Shown piece after piece: positions 36,668-46,840 of a stretch of 64,000 nucleotides of DNA. The notes under the pieces are model-generated. The model was not told the origin of the DNA and did not search any database. It was given only the letters and a program-made list of their open reading frames with translations. The translations under genes and the position numbers were made by a program. The stretch is from Alphaproteobacteria bacterium (lineage in GTDB: Bacteria > Pseudomonadota > Alphaproteobacteria > UBA2966): contig JABILA010000071.1 of the NCBI GenBank assembly GCA_018654745.1, forward strand, positions 62,001-126,000. The letters are read 5' to 3'. Position 1 is the first letter of the stretch. Each line of letters begins with the position of its first letter.

Positions 36668-36817
36668 GGGGTCTTCCTTATGGCCGAAATCAAATGCAGC
36701 AGTTGGCCGACCCGTGTCAGGGCCGGGCGGCCAATCTACTTATCTGTTCTCCGGACAACAAGCTTCAAGTCAAAAAGATTAAACCCTGCGTTCGGAACCC
36801 GACCGTGACCAATTCAC

Positions 36818-39004
36818 CTAGACTTTGCCCGACTGCATACTTTTTGAACTGAGAGCCTGACGACGTTCGCGTTTCAGGCGTTTCTGGATCATTGGCGGAC
36901 ACTTGTGATCATCGTAATACAAGGTCTGACAATGCAGGCACTGGAGGCATTCGTTGGGATTAATGTGACCCTCAGGATGTATGGCCTGAACCATGCATTC
37001 GCGGGAACAACGCTGGCAGGGATTGCCGCATTCCCGATAGCGACGCAGCCATTCGTTCATCCGCAGCCGACCAGGAATACCCAGGGCACCGCCCAAAGGA
37101 CAAATGTAGCGACAGAAGAAACGCTCGATGAACAAACCAACAGAAAGCACACCCACAGCAAAGAAGACATAGGGCCAGCTGCGCTGGAACATCAGAATGA
37201 TTGTGGTCTTGAAGGGCTCGATTTCGGCCAGCTCTTCCGCCAGTTCAAAGGATTCAAGGGAAATCCCGAACAATCCCAGGAAAATCAGATACTTCAAAGG
37301 CCAGGCACGTTCATGCAAGGCCCAGGGTACGGTGATCTGGGGAACCTTGAATATCTTGGCAATCCGGTTCAGCAATTCCTGCAAGGCACCAAACGGGCAC
37401 AACCAGCCGCAATAGACACCACGGCCCCAGAACAGCAGCGATGCTGCAACAGAACCCCACAGGATAAAGATCAATGGCTCCAGCAGGAAAAAGTCCCAAT
37501 GGAATCCATGCATGATAGAACCCGCGAATGTCAGGACGTTGACGATTGATAACTGCGCCTGGGCATAGAACCCGATCCACAAAACCGTGTAGGTCAGGAA
37601 AGCAAGACGCAACCGGTCCGTAAGAACAGGCCGTTTCGCAAGCCAGTCCTGAAAGAAGAACATGGCTGTCAGCACCGTGAGACCCAGTCCGAGAATAATG
37701 ATGTCCGGAATTTTGGAAATCCAGATTTTCATCCACAACGGATCACCGGTTCTTGCAGGTCCTGCTGCTGAATCTGTCAATGCATTGTCCGAAGTCGCCG
37801 CCTTGGGCATATGCTTTTCAAGGAACCTTGGCGGCGTCACATAACCAACATCAAAGGTCAAAAATTCTTTTTTGATAGGCCCGATGGCGCGATGAACCAG
37901 AAGCTGGATCCGCCACGGCAAGGCCGGATCGAATCCACTGTCTGCCGGAACGACAAACAACCCTGTTTCGGCGAGGTGGGGTGAACCATCGGCAGCAAAG
38001 TCTGCCAGGCGCTTGTGCTCCTTGTCCCGGAAGCGGACGCTGTAATCTCCCTGTATCAACTGGATACGATCGAAGATACCGCCCCGTACATAGCCGGATC
38101 CCTTGAAGGAATATCGCCCGGAACCGGCCATCAGGATCGCCTGTTCGCCTGGTTTCAAACTGGCCAGCATGTTCTTGTATTCCTGCTCGCCCAGCAAACT
38201 GTGTCCAATGGAGGGTATGGAGCCATTGGCGATATAGAAATCAACAAAGGCATCGCCATCTGGTCCGGGTTCTGGCCGGGCGGCGGCCAGGGTTTTTCCG
38301 GCACTTTCGAAGGCTGCATTAATATCACCAACGGAAATCATCCGGCGACGGACAGAGCCATCACCCAGCATCGTCATCCAGTTCAGCTTTTCATCCAGTT
38401 CCTCGCGGACACTGTAAGTCACCCGGTTTTTATCCGCACTGGCATCAACCAGACCACCGACACCGCGCGTGCGCATAACCCGAATGGCCGCACGAACAAT
38501 CGTGTCGTCAATGATCATGATGGTAACGGTGGCACCACTGACAATATCCAGCTCACGGTCGTCCTTGCCTGTTTTGGCAATTTCAAGCACGTTCAAGCCG
38601 ACATATTTATCAATAAAGTCATGAACTTTTTTGACAGGAATCCCGACCAGGACGATGGGCTCGGAATGCTTCACCATGCGCGCACCGGTGATTAATCCAT
38701 TGGTGTCTACACCAACAACAATATGTATGGGTTTACCGGAATATCCGATGGCGTTCACGACCGCCGAGTTCAGGAACACATAGCCTAATAACTTGTCACC
38801 CTTGTAGGCAGCAGCAGAAGGTGGACTACCTTCTTCCGGCCCCAATCGGTCTGCACCAGGCATGATTGTCGCGAGGTCAAATTTGTCTTTAAAATCACCG
38901 ATATTTGCAGCGCTGGCGTCCCCTGCGAACACAGGCATCAAAAGGGCAAGAACCAGGGCGGAAATCTGCAAAAGAAACCGCAGTCGGGAGTGAAGAGATT
39001 TCAA
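36818..39004 (-). CDS. nosR: NosR, electron donor and maturation protein of nitrous oxide reductase
   Basis: A 728-residue polytopic protein, full family length. A signal-like first helix precedes a periplasmic FMN-binding domain with DIVSGATVTIMI (covalent FMN on the Thr). After about residue 420 come transmembrane helices with two poly-ferredoxin-type motifs, CGWLCPFGALQ and CRYICPLGGALG. The C-terminus has two [4Fe-4S] clusters (CGNPCQRCSREC and NECLQCLHCQ). It is needed for N2O reduction in vivo. Unusually, it lies downstream of nosX and is separated from it by an inverted ferritin-like gene instead of heading the nos operon. Confidence 0.95.
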   Translation of the reverse strand: MKSLHSRLRFLLQISALVLALLMPVFAGDASAANIGDFKDKFDLATIMPGADRLGPEEGSPPSAAAYKGDKLLGYVFLNSAVVNAIGYSGKPIHIVVGVDTNGLITGARMVKHSEPIVLVGIPVKKVHDFIDKYVGLNVLEIAKTGKDDRELDIVSGATVTIMIIDDTIVRAAIRVMRTRGVGGLVDASADKNRVTYSVREELDEKLNWMTMLGDGSVRRRMISVGDINAAFESAGKTLAAARPEPGPDGDAFVDFYIANGSIPSIGHSLLGEQEYKNMLASLKPGEQAILMAGSGRYSFKGSGYVRGGIFDRIQLIQGDYSVRFRDKEHKRLADFAADGSPHLAETGLFVVPADSGFDPALPWRIQLLVHRAIGPIKKEFLTFDVGYVTPPRFLEKHMPKAATSDNALTDSAAGPARTGDPLWMKIWISKIPDIIILGLGLTVLTAMFFFQDWLAKRPVLTDRLRLAFLTYTVLWIGFYAQAQLSIVNVLTFAGSIMHGFHWDFFLLEPLIFILWGSVAASLLFWGRGVYCGWLCPFGALQELLNRIAKIFKVPQITVPWALHERAWPLKYLIFLGLFGISLESFELAEELAEIEPFKTTIILMFQRSWPYVFFAVGVLSVGLFIERFFCRYICPLGGALGIPGRLRMNEWLRRYRECGNPCQRCSRECMVQAIHPEGHINPNECLQCLHCQTLYYDDHKCPPMIQKRLKRERRQALSSKSMQSGKV

Positions 39005-39100
39005 CGTAACATCCTATGGTATTGCATCTGATTGCCTTTCATAGTGCGGCAAATCAGCTTCTGGCCAACATCCGGGGGTGGCTGATACTTCGGGATTATG

Positions 39101-39114
39101 CTTAAGTAGATCAA
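39101..39114 (-). promoter_or_regulatory. Weak FNR/NNR-like half-palindrome upstream of nosR
   Basis: On the minus strand the site reads TTGATCTACTTAAG. The left half TTGAT matches the FNR consensus TTGAT-N4-ATCAA exactly, and the right half matches in only 2 of 5 positions. It lies about 100 bases upstream of nosR, in the 139-base region shared with the divergent ferritin-like gene. Position is attractive, sequence support is weak. Confidence 0.25.
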
Positions 39115-39143
39115 CAGCAAAGTAAAGGCCCAAGGCCGGAACC

Positions 39144-40064
39144 ATGATGATCGATATTCAGAATCCACCCACCGATTTAACGCTTGAGAGTTTAGCCCAA
39201 TTGGCGGCCTCAATGGAACGTTCAGCTGCCGCGACTTATTGTCGCCTGGCCGCAGATATGAAGAAACTTCACAACCCTGAAGCTGTCGAAATGTTTGAAC
39301 GTTTAATCGAAATTGAACGCGGATATCAGGGTGAAATTTCGACCTGGGCCCATGAACTCGACATTGAAATTTTGACGGAAGAAGACAAGGCAACGTCGGC
39401 GGTCGACGATCGGGAAAGCCGGGCGGCGACGGACCTGTTGTTAACGCCATGGCAGGCCATGAACATGGCCGTCCGCACCGAACAGGAAGCCTTTGAGTTT
39501 TTCACGGCACTGGCAGCCAACGCAAACCAGGAAGACGTGCGCCAGCAGTCGGAAACCGTGGCATCCAGAAAGCTGGAACATATTGCCTTGCTGAGGCTTG
39601 AGCGCAAACGGGCCTGGCGTACGGATGAACGGGCACGCCTTGAGGCGATTGTTGGCCAGGATATTCCGGGCACGCTGGCATCTTTCGAAGAAACAACCGG
39701 TGAATTAAAGGCAGCCCTGCGACAGCGTTATCTTGAGCTCGCTATTGAAGGCACAAATCTCGGCAATCACAACGCGGCGACTTTGTTGCGCCAATTGGCA
39801 GCCGAAATTCCCGACGTTAATCCCGGTGCCGAGGTAACCCTGGTACCCGTTAATGAGGCAACGCGTGCCGATAAAGCTGCGGTGTTGCGGGCAGCTTTGC
39901 GTGAAACAGAGGCGGCTTTTGATGCTTTTATGGCAGTCGCCGCACGCGCGACAAGCGAGAACATCGTTGATGCTGCACAAATCGAAGCCAGTGAGTGTGT
40001 CGCCAGGCTTGAGCACCTGCGAGACGAACTAACGACCTATATTGAAAGTCTGGTGGCGAACTGA
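39144..40064 (+). CDS. Ferritin-like (rubrerythrin-related) protein within the nos locus
   Basis: A 306-residue, almost wholly helical protein with three repeated helical-pair modules: MERSAAATYCRLAADM (near 27), RTEQEAFEFFTALAA with SRKLEHIALLRLE (110-155), and RETEAAFDAFMAVAA with ECVARLEHLRDEL (250-297). The repeated Glu and Leu-Glu-His positions resemble di-iron ligands of rubrerythrin-type proteins, but not every ligand is present in each module, so metal binding is uncertain. It is divergent from nosR and lies antisense between nosX and nosR. Role in denitrification is unknown. Confidence 0.75.
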   Translation: MMIDIQNPPTDLTLESLAQLAASMERSAAATYCRLAADMKKLHNPEAVEMFERLIEIERGYQGEISTWAHELDIEILTEEDKATSAVDDRESRAATDLLLTPWQAMNMAVRTEQEAFEFFTALAANANQEDVRQQSETVASRKLEHIALLRLERKRAWRTDERARLEAIVGQDIPGTLASFEETTGELKAALRQRYLELAIEGTNLGNHNAATLLRQLAAEIPDVNPGAEVTLVPVNEATRADKAAVLRAALRETEAAFDAFMAVAARATSENIVDAAQIEASECVARLEHLRDELTTYIESLVAN

Positions 40065-40102
40065 TCCCCACCGATTTCATTGGAAACTAATCGTCTGGGA
40101 GA

Positions 40103-41086
40103 TCAGACCTGAACATCTTCAAAAGTGCCGTCTTCATTCAAAAACAATGCCGCCTTTGCGCCGGATTTGCGCAGGGCAGTGGCAGCGTTCGTAACCGACA
40201 GGCTGGATAGTGCCGTCGACAAGGCATCAGCCGTGGCTGCGCTGGTGGCCATCACAGTCACACTGGCATAACGATGACTTGCGGCACCTGTTTTGGGATC
40301 AAACAAGTGATGTTGTGGACTTGAAGCATGGAACTTCTGGCCATATCCACCTGAGGTCGCTACGGCCAGATTATCGACGGCAAGTGTGCGCACAACGCCG
40401 CTGCTGTTTTTCGGATCACGAATACCGACACGCCAGGGCCTGCCAGCAGGATGATCATCCAGGGCGCGGGTTTCACCCAGATCAACAAGGACGTTTTTCA
40501 TTCCTTCCGACCGCAGCAAGTCAGAGACCCGGTCGGTGATAAAGCCTTGCGCAAAACCGTTCAGGGTTATGGCCATGCCCGGTGTGCCAAATTCGATCCG
40601 GTCTGAGCCAATGGCGATTTTTCGGTAATCAATCCGGCTCGTGGCCAGCGCGATCTTGTCAGCTGACGGGCCTTGCGGGTCCGGGTCAATTGACGAGAAA
40701 TGCCCGGCATATAGCTGCCAAAGCGGCTGCACCGTCACATCAAACGCACCACCGGTGATATCGCTGATGCGTCTGCAATCTGCCAGTGCCTGAACCAGTT
40801 CCAGGGGTGGATGATCAAGAAACCCCTGGCTGTTCAATTGAACCAGCGCGGATTCCTGACGGTACAGACTGAAGATATTTTCAAGGCGGGAAATTTCGGC
40901 AACACAGGCTGAAACTATTCTAGCTGCTTGCTGTTTGTCAGGATGGTGAAGCAACAAACTCGCTTTAGCGCCAAGTGCTGTTCCCTGCCATCGATAAGGT
41001 GCGGCAGACGCAGGATTTCCAAAGGCCAATGTGCCCGCAGCGGCGCTGATCGCAAGAAAGCGGCGGCGGTTGATTTGCATCGTCAA
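40103..41086 (-). CDS. nosX: NosX, ApbE-type FAD:protein FMN transferase
   Basis: A 327-residue exported flavinyltransferase. The twin-arginine signal is NRRRFLAISAAAG (residues 6-18). ApbE motifs include GGAFDVTVQPLW, GFAQGFITD and the Mg-binding ATADALSTALSSL near the C-terminus. In nos systems NosX attaches FMN to the Thr of NosR, and the target motif is present in the NosR of this window. Its start overlaps the nosL stop by 4 bases, so it is the last gene of nosZDFYLX. Confidence 0.93.
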   Translation of the reverse strand: MTMQINRRRFLAISAAAGTLAFGNPASAAPYRWQGTALGAKASLLLHHPDKQQAARIVSACVAEISRLENIFSLYRQESALVQLNSQGFLDHPPLELVQALADCRRISDITGGAFDVTVQPLWQLYAGHFSSIDPDPQGPSADKIALATSRIDYRKIAIGSDRIEFGTPGMAITLNGFAQGFITDRVSDLLRSEGMKNVLVDLGETRALDDHPAGRPWRVGIRDPKNSSGVVRTLAVDNLAVATSGGYGQKFHASSPQHHLFDPKTGAASHRYASVTVMATSAATADALSTALSSLSVTNAATALRKSGAKAALFLNEDGTFEDVQV

Positions 41087-41616
41087 TTTATCTGTCCTTC
41101 AAGGCTGGATGTCTGATTTGCATCCAGAACATAACTACGTGGAACGTCGGCGTAAATAACGACCTCACCGCCAAAGTTTTCCACAAATTTCTGAGCGGCA
41201 TATTGATTGCCAAACGGAACAGCCTCGGCAGCACCCATGCCACCTCGTTTTGAACTCTCAATAACGTACCAGGCCTCACGGGCATTAATCCACTGCCCTT
41301 TCGACGTATCCGACCAATCTGCAACGGTCGCCATGTCCGTGACATAAATTACCGAAACGCTTTTGGCGGATTCAGGCAACATGGAAAAAGCGATGGCATC
41401 ACGTGCCGAGGTGAACCAGAACGGCGCCTCCCCACCTTTAACAAAGGCATGGGCCTTGGGGCCAGGGTGATCCAGAATGGTCATATTGCAGAAATGGCCG
41501 GTGGCATCCAGTGTCAAATCAACCGGTTTGGGTAGCTCTGCGACTTCTTCGGATCCACAGGCTGTAACCAGCAAGAGACTGGAAGCGACAAGCAGGTATT
41601 TAATCATGTTCTGCAT
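41083..41616 (-). CDS. nosL: NosL, outer-membrane copper-delivery lipoprotein
   Basis: A 177-residue lipoprotein (lipobox VTAC, followed by Gly-Ser). The copper-binding pattern is clear: HFCNMTILDHPGPKAHAF contains the Cys-x-Met pair and a downstream His-Pro. NosL hands copper to apo-NosZ for CuZ assembly, working with the NosDFY complex. ATG 41616 has AAGGAAA upstream and is one base past the nosY stop. A longer open frame upstream is only overlap with nosY. Confidence 0.93.
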   Translation of the reverse strand: MQNMIKYLLVASSLLLVTACGSEEVAELPKPVDLTLDATGHFCNMTILDHPGPKAHAFVKGGEAPFWFTSARDAIAFSMLPESAKSVSVIYVTDMATVADWSDTSKGQWINAREAWYVIESSKRGGMGAAEAVPFGNQYAAQKFVENFGGEVVIYADVPRSYVLDANQTSSLEGQIN

Positions 41617-41617
41617 G

Positions 41618-42448
41618 CTAGATTTCCTTGCGCTGAAACAGCCATGTTGCCAGCCCCAACGGCACGATGATCCAGCCGAACTGAACACCCAACAAGGACA
41701 AGGGCGAAAATTCTGCGTTTGCCGAAAGTCCGATGGTGCCGGTAAATGTCGCCATACCTTCAAATCCCGCCAGGTTAAACAAACGATAAGCGTCCGTCGG
41801 GTTGGCCAGCAGCAGCGCGTTGAATACGGTTTCTCCAATTCCGTTGCCGCCGTCCGCAACCAGCAATCCCAGCAGGGCCATGTCATAGATCAAGACGAAC
41901 AGCAGCCAGACAGCAACCGCAATTCCTGCAGCAGTCGCGCGTTCCTTGACGATGGTGCTGATCAGGTAACCGATGGCCAGAAAAGCAGCCCCCAGCAAAA
42001 CGGAAGAACCAATAACCGCTGCAAAGGAAAACCAGTTGGCATTGTCAGCGTCGACCCCCTGGAACACCAGTACGGCGCCAGCGCTGCCATAACCAACAAC
42101 AGTGGCGAAAGCCAATACAGAAAGATGCCCGAGAAACTTGCCGCCAATGGCGTGCCAGCGGGCCAGCGGGTAGGACAACAGCAGCAACAATGTGCCGCGT
42201 TCAACTTCGCCGATAACAGCATCATAGGACAGCATCAGGGCGATCAGGGGTATCAGAAAAATCGTCAAGCTGGACAGGCTGACGACGGTCACCAATAAAG
42301 AGTTCGTGCCAACGGTACCAGTAGGCGCGCTGCCCAGTAATGTCAGGGTCAGCGCAAATCCGGCCAGCAACAGGGTCATGGCAATGATCCATTTGTTGCG
42401 ATAGCCGTCGCGGATTTCCTGACCGGCAATAGCCATAAGTGCATTCAT
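41618..42448 (-). CDS. nosY: NosY, permease of the NosDFY copper-cluster maturation ABC system
   Basis: A 276-residue ABC-2-type permease with six predicted helices and the cytoplasmic GEVERGTLLLLLSYPLARW coupling stretch near residue 80, which is typical of NosY. It partners NosF and NosD to build the CuZ site of nitrous oxide reductase. Start overlaps the nosF stop (4 bases). Confidence 0.95.
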   Translation of the reverse strand: MNALMAIAGQEIRDGYRNKWIIAMTLLLAGFALTLTLLGSAPTGTVGTNSLLVTVVSLSSLTIFLIPLIALMLSYDAVIGEVERGTLLLLLSYPLARWHAIGGKFLGHLSVLAFATVVGYGSAGAVLVFQGVDADNANWFSFAAVIGSSVLLGAAFLAIGYLISTIVKERATAAGIAVAVWLLFVLIYDMALLGLLVADGGNGIGETVFNALLLANPTDAYRLFNLAGFEGMATFTGTIGLSANAEFSPLSLLGVQFGWIIVPLGLATWLFQRKEI

Positions 42449-43368
42449 GATGAAGCCTCCCCGTTATCCTGGTAAAGCTCGTAAATCCGATCCAGGTTGG
42501 GCAGTTCAATTTCCATATCTTCGATGGTCACGCCGATGTCGGTAACACGTCGGACAAGTTCCATTTTGTTTTCCGAGGCACAATCAAATTCAACCGTGCG
42601 GCCATTTACATGCCGGATATCCGCACCTTGCAGATGTTCCGCAGCACGGCCCGCAGCCCCGTCGTCGGTGGTCAGACGGATACGTGCTGGCAGTTGTGCT
42701 TTTTTGCGCAGGTCCGTCATGCTGCCGTCCGCCATCAGGCGGCCCTTGCTCATGATGGCAATGCGATCAACACGGCTTTCCATTTCACTCAGGGCGTGAG
42801 AAGCCAGTAAAACCGTGACGCCTTCGTCTTTCAGAGACATGATGGTGTCGTAAAAAGACCGGCGCAAAGTCGGATCAAGACCCGTCGTAGGCTCGTCCAG
42901 CAACAAAACCCGGGGCGAGCCGATCAGGGCCTGGGCCAGGCCCAGACGCTGCCGCATACCCTTGGAATATGTTTTCACGCGCCTGTCAGATGCATCGGCA
43001 AGACCCACTGTTTCCAGCAAACGATCATTGTCACCACGAACCTGGCGTTTCAGGCGGGCGTAAAAGTTCATAATTTCCCGACCCGTCATATTGGCCGGAA
43101 AGGAAACTGTTTCAGGCAAAAATCCCATGCCAAGACGCGCCTGTGCGGCATTTGATCCAGCCGGATCATGTCCCAGCACCTGAACAGAACCGGAAGTAGG
43201 ACGGATCAGGCCCAGCAGCAGTTTCATGATGGTTGTCTTGCCGGCACCATTGTGACCAACCAGGGCTACAACTTCGCCAGGTGAGACCGCAAAGGAAACA
43301 TCATGCAGAACCCTGAGGCCATCATAGGCCTTGGCCGTGTTTTCAAGTTCAAGATTTGGCGCGCTCAT
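42445..43368 (-). CDS. nosF: NosF, ATPase of the NosDFY complex
   Basis: A 307-residue ABC ATPase. Walker A is GHNGAGKTT (37-45), signature YSKGMRQRLGLAQAL, Walker B VLLLDEPTTGLD and the switch His in LLASHALSEME. The SKGMRQR signature is typical of NosF/Ccm-like drug-type ATPases rather than sugar importers. The C-terminal region is the NosF extension. It overlaps nosD and nosY by 4 bases each. Confidence 0.95.
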   Translation of the reverse strand: MSAPNLELENTAKAYDGLRVLHDVSFAVSPGEVVALVGHNGAGKTTIMKLLLGLIRPTSGSVQVLGHDPAGSNAAQARLGMGFLPETVSFPANMTGREIMNFYARLKRQVRGDNDRLLETVGLADASDRRVKTYSKGMRQRLGLAQALIGSPRVLLLDEPTTGLDPTLRRSFYDTIMSLKDEGVTVLLASHALSEMESRVDRIAIMSKGRLMADGSMTDLRKKAQLPARIRLTTDDGAAGRAAEHLQGADIRHVNGRTVEFDCASENKMELVRRVTDIGVTIEDMEIELPNLDRIYELYQDNGEASS

Positions 43369-44678
43369 TGCGTTGTTCCGTTCTGGTTGACGCTGATCTC
43401 AACCGGTTTCATCAGAGGCGCATTGTCAACAACACCACCGGGATGCAGGGACGGGAAGCGCGACTGGCTCCAGCGCAAGACCTGGATACCGGGGCTGTTC
43501 AACAACAACTTTGCTGCAGGATGCGCCCAGACAACCTGATCGACCATGTCGTTGGGACGGTACGGTGTATCCGCGATGCCGTCGCCATCAAGATCAAAGG
43601 CCGGATTGTCGCTCCAGTAATTTCCCCGGCCCGCTTTCGACCAGTCAATATCTGTGGTGCCGACATACTTGACTTGCGTCGCGTTGGCAACAAATGCGTT
43701 GCCGGTCATTTCATTGCGTTCAGAACCGGCCGTAAAGTGAATACCGATTTTGCATCGTTCAAACCGGTTGTCGAGAAAACGGTTTTTCGAGGAGTTATAG
43801 ATGAAGACACACTTGCCGTTACCATCCTTCACCAAATTGTCCCTGATGACAGACCCATTGGTGTAATTCAGCAAGATGCCATGATCCCGGTCACCTATGG
43901 ATTGATTGCCATAAACCTTCAGTTTTTTTGAAAACATCAAGGCAAAACCGACATGGTTCCCTTCCGAGATATTTCCGGTCACCGTTGAATTATTGGTGTA
44001 CATATAGTGAATGGCGATGCGGGTATCGCGGAAGCTGTTATTGCGAAAGATGTTCTTTTTGCTGGTCGTCGAGAAAATACCGTCGCGACCAAACCGGATA
44101 TCGTTGTTTTCCACAACAGACCCCGGTGAATTCCAGACGGAGACACCATTGCCCCGGGAATTGACGTGGGTTGTCTGCAAGCCCCGAATGCGATTGTTCC
44201 GCGCTTTGGCGTTTTTTGGACCCCAAAGATATATTCCGAAGAGATTTTCTTCAATGCGGTTGTTTTCAACAATGGCCCGATGACCTGACTTGTTGATAAA
44301 CACACCGGAATCCATGGTCGCGAGTTCGCGCCCTGAATTGCGTATTGTGATCCCCCGCAAAATAACGTCAGCAGCACCAATCGTTACGGTCGATCCTGTA
44401 CCGCCACCGTCAATGACAGATGTTTCACGGCCCGTAATCGTCAGGGTCCGATCAATAACAACTGACCCTGCATGAACGCCCGATGCCAGTTGCAACACAT
44501 CACCGGGGCTGGCTGCCGCAATTGCAGCAGCCAGCGATCCGGCTTGTGCAGGTACCTTGATAGTCGCGGCCTGAACAGGCCCGAAGGACGCTATGCCAAT
44601 AGCGAGTGGGAACAGGAGGGCACTTGCTGTCGCTACCCTCCTGAACCACCTGCTGTCCTTATGGCGTGCCACCACCAC
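43365..44678 (-). CDS. nosD: NosD, periplasmic beta-helix protein for CuZ assembly
   Basis: A periplasmic right-handed beta-helix protein with repeated Asn-rich rungs such as NSGHRAIVENNRIEENLFGIYLW (split here as NKSGHRAIVE and NNRIEENLFGIYLW) and CASH-type repeats. The signal peptide ends near GPVQAATI. It receives copper and passes it to NosZ with NosL and NosFY. The start is one of three consecutive GTG codons (44678, 44675, 44672) with AAAGG upstream. A longer ATG frame from 44786 would run back into nosZ and is unlikely. About 437 residues, normal for NosD. Confidence 0.92.
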   Translation of the reverse strand: MVVARHKDSRWFRRVATASALLFPLAIGIASFGPVQAATIKVPAQAGSLAAAIAAASPGDVLQLASGVHAGSVVIDRTLTITGRETSVIDGGGTGSTVTIGAADVILRGITIRNSGRELATMDSGVFINKSGHRAIVENNRIEENLFGIYLWGPKNAKARNNRIRGLQTTHVNSRGNGVSVWNSPGSVVENNDIRFGRDGIFSTTSKKNIFRNNSFRDTRIAIHYMYTNNSTVTGNISEGNHVGFALMFSKKLKVYGNQSIGDRDHGILLNYTNGSVIRDNLVKDGNGKCVFIYNSSKNRFLDNRFERCKIGIHFTAGSERNEMTGNAFVANATQVKYVGTTDIDWSKAGRGNYWSDNPAFDLDGDGIADTPYRPNDMVDQVVWAHPAAKLLLNSPGIQVLRWSQSRFPSLHPGGVVDNAPLMKPVEISVNQNGTTQ

Positions 44679-44703
44679 CCTGGTTACCTTTCTTCTATTG
44701 CCG

Positions 44704-46617
44704 TCAGGCTTTTTCGACCAGCATCCGGCCGCGCATTTCCATGTGGAGTGCGTGACAGAACCACTGACAATAGAACCAGTGAACACCTGGCAGATTTGCC
44801 GTAAAGGTCACTGATGCTGTGGCCTGAGGCCCGACTTCCATGCAAACGCCATAGTTGGCGAGCGTGAAGCCGTGGGTCAGATCATCAAGGTCATCCATGT
44901 TGGTGACGAAGATTGTGACTTCGTTACCTTGTTTGACCTTGAACTTGTCCATGCTGAACTTCGGTGCAATCGAGGTCATGTAAACACGAACCTTGTTGCC
45001 GTCACGAATGACGTGTTCAGCATCTTCCAGATCAACACCATCCTTTTTGGCCCAGGCAGCAGCGTCCGACCAGATCGGATCATTGCGTTCGTAGACCTTG
45101 TTTGGATTAACCAGTGACCGGTGAACGATCATGCAATCATGGGGCTCGGCAAAGGTCGGGCCGTCATGCACAATTTTCATTTCATCGCCGGAAATGTCGA
45201 TCAGCTGTTCGTTTTCAGGCTTAAGCGGACCTACATTGATGAAGCGATCCTTGGAGAACTTGTTCAAGGAAATCAACCATTTACCATCCGCACCCTTGGT
45301 TTCACCCATGGATGTATGGTTGTGGCCTGGCTGATATTGAACATCGATCTTCTGAAGGATCGGGTTCACTTTTTTACCGGCATAAGCCTGGATCGCCTTT
45401 TCGATATTCCATTTACAGACCTGGCTGTCGAGGAACAATGTGGTGTAAGCGTTGCCACGACCATCAAAGGCTGTATGAAGCGGACCAAGACCCAGTTCAG
45501 GTTCACCAACAATCACGCCACGGGGCTTGATTTTGTCCGCAAACAGAGCCGGTACTTTAGCCATTTCGATGATGGAAACGGTAGGAGAAAGTTTACCGTT
45601 GATCATCATGTATTTGCCGTCAGGTGATGCGTTCACACCGTGCGGGCTGTTGGGGATAGGCACATAACGGGTGTATTTGGAACCCTTGCGACCATCAAGA
45701 ACAGGTGTCTTACCTGCTTCGTATGTCTTGAAATCACCAGCCTTGACGCCTGCTTCGATGGCTGCGATGTCAAAAATAACACACCAGTCAGCTTCCGCAG
45801 AAGTCATGTCTTCCAGAGTCAGGCCTTCTTCCGAGTTGTAGCAACTGGCGATCGCATATTTACCCTGATAATCGGCATCAACGTTATCCAGGTTACCATC
45901 GACCATGACCTGCCAGGCCACTTCCATGGTGTCGCCATCAATGGCGGTGAAGACAGCATGATAGTTTTTGTCGTTTTCCAGATCGCGACCATCGTTGGGT
46001 AGGGGAACGCGGTGTTCGCCGTTACAAAAGACATAACCGGTGCGTGGATATTTCTGTGGACGCAAACCGTGAATGTCAGCTGCGTTCGGAATTGAAATAA
46101 TCTTGTCGACCTTCATGATGTCGCAACGGATCCGGGCAACACGGGTGTTGGCCTTGTCGTTGATAAAGACATAACGACCGTCATAAGTGCCGTCGGTAAA
46201 GGACATATGTGGATGGTGTGTGTCACCGTTCTGGTGGATACCGCCCTGGTCCTTCAAGAATTCTTTTTCGTGCGGCAACTGGCCTTCGGTCAGGATCTTG
46301 CGACTTTCGTTGGTTTGTCCCCAACCTGTGGCACTGTCACGATTGAAAACAGGAATACGCATCAATTCACGCATGGACGGCAAGCCAAGGATACGGACTT
46401 CACCGGACTGGCCACCAGACCAGAAACCGTAATATTCATCCAGATCACCCGGTGCGACTTCTGCCCGGTTCTTCGATGCTGCGCGTACCTGTGCTGATGT
46501 CAGCATGGTACCAACGCCTGCTGCAGCGCCGATGCCAGCCAGTGTGGCTACTTTGGTAGTGTTTCCCAGCAGCTCACGACGCGAGACACCGTCTTTTTCG
46601 TTTGTCTGTTCCGACAT
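44704..46617 (-). CDS. nosZ: Nitrous oxide reductase (clade I, TAT-exported)
   Basis: A 637-residue periplasmic copper enzyme reducing N2O to N2. The twin-arginine signal SRRELLG near residue 13 identifies the TAT-secreted clade I form. The propeller holding CuZ shows [14 protein letters not shown] and further His motifs. The C-terminal cupredoxin has the CuA site [12 protein letters not shown] (Cys617, Cys621, His625, Met628). ATG 46617 has a GGAG site 8 bases upstream; longer frames would destroy the signal peptide. First gene of nosZDFYLX, with nosR located elsewhere. Confidence 0.97.
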   Translation of the reverse strand: MSEQTNEKDGVSRRELLGNTTKVATLAGIGAAAGVGTMLTSAQVRAASKNRAEVAPGDLDEYYGFWSGGQSGEVRILGLPSMRELMRIPVFNRDSATGWGQTNESRKILTEGQLPHEKEFLKDQGGIHQNGDTHHPHMSFTDGTYDGRYVFINDKANTRVARIRCDIMKVDKIISIPNAADIHGLRPQKYPRTGYVFCNGEHRVPLPNDGRDLENDKNYHAVFTAIDGDTMEVAWQVMVDGNLDNVDADYQGKYAIASCYNSEEGLTLEDMTSAEADWCVIFDIAAIEAGVKAGDFKTYEAGKTPVLDGRKGSKYTRYVPIPNSPHGVNASPDGKYMMINGKLSPTVSIIEMAKVPALFADKIKPRGVIVGEPELGLGPLHTAFDGRGNAYTTLFLDSQVCKWNIEKAIQAYAGKKVNPILQKIDVQYQPGHNHTSMGETKGADGKWLISLNKFSKDRFINVGPLKPENEQLIDISGDEMKIVHDGPTFAEPHDCMIVHRSLVNPNKVYERNDPIWSDAAAWAKKDGVDLEDAEHVIRDGNKVRVYMTSIAPKFSMDKFKVKQGNEVTIFVTNMDDLDDLTHGFTLANYGVCMEVGPQATASVTFTANLPGVHWFYCQWFCHALHMEMRGRMLVEKA

Positions 46618-46840
46618 TAGAATGCTCCAAAATAAAGTCAGTCGATTGTTGTTCTCCGTCGGGGCTGCCACAGTTTCTGACTGCGATCTCACTCCGCCGG
46701 AGTAGCTAAATTCTCGATGCAGGTCTCCACCGAAAAGGCTGCGAACAACCCCCGTTACCTGCGATGCCGATATTGTAATTTTGGAGCTCAAAAAGACATG
46801 TGGTCGATTGTCTCTGCGGTCGAATGACGCACCTGACAAT

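Noticed and set aside
39001-39450. 149-codon minus-strand frame upstream of nosR
   Set aside because: It overlaps the first 100 codons of the ferritin-like gene, has no signal or family features, and would start inside another gene.
41617-41886. Longer N-terminus for NosL
   Set aside because: The upstream frame lies inside nosY and would bury the lipoprotein signal peptide.
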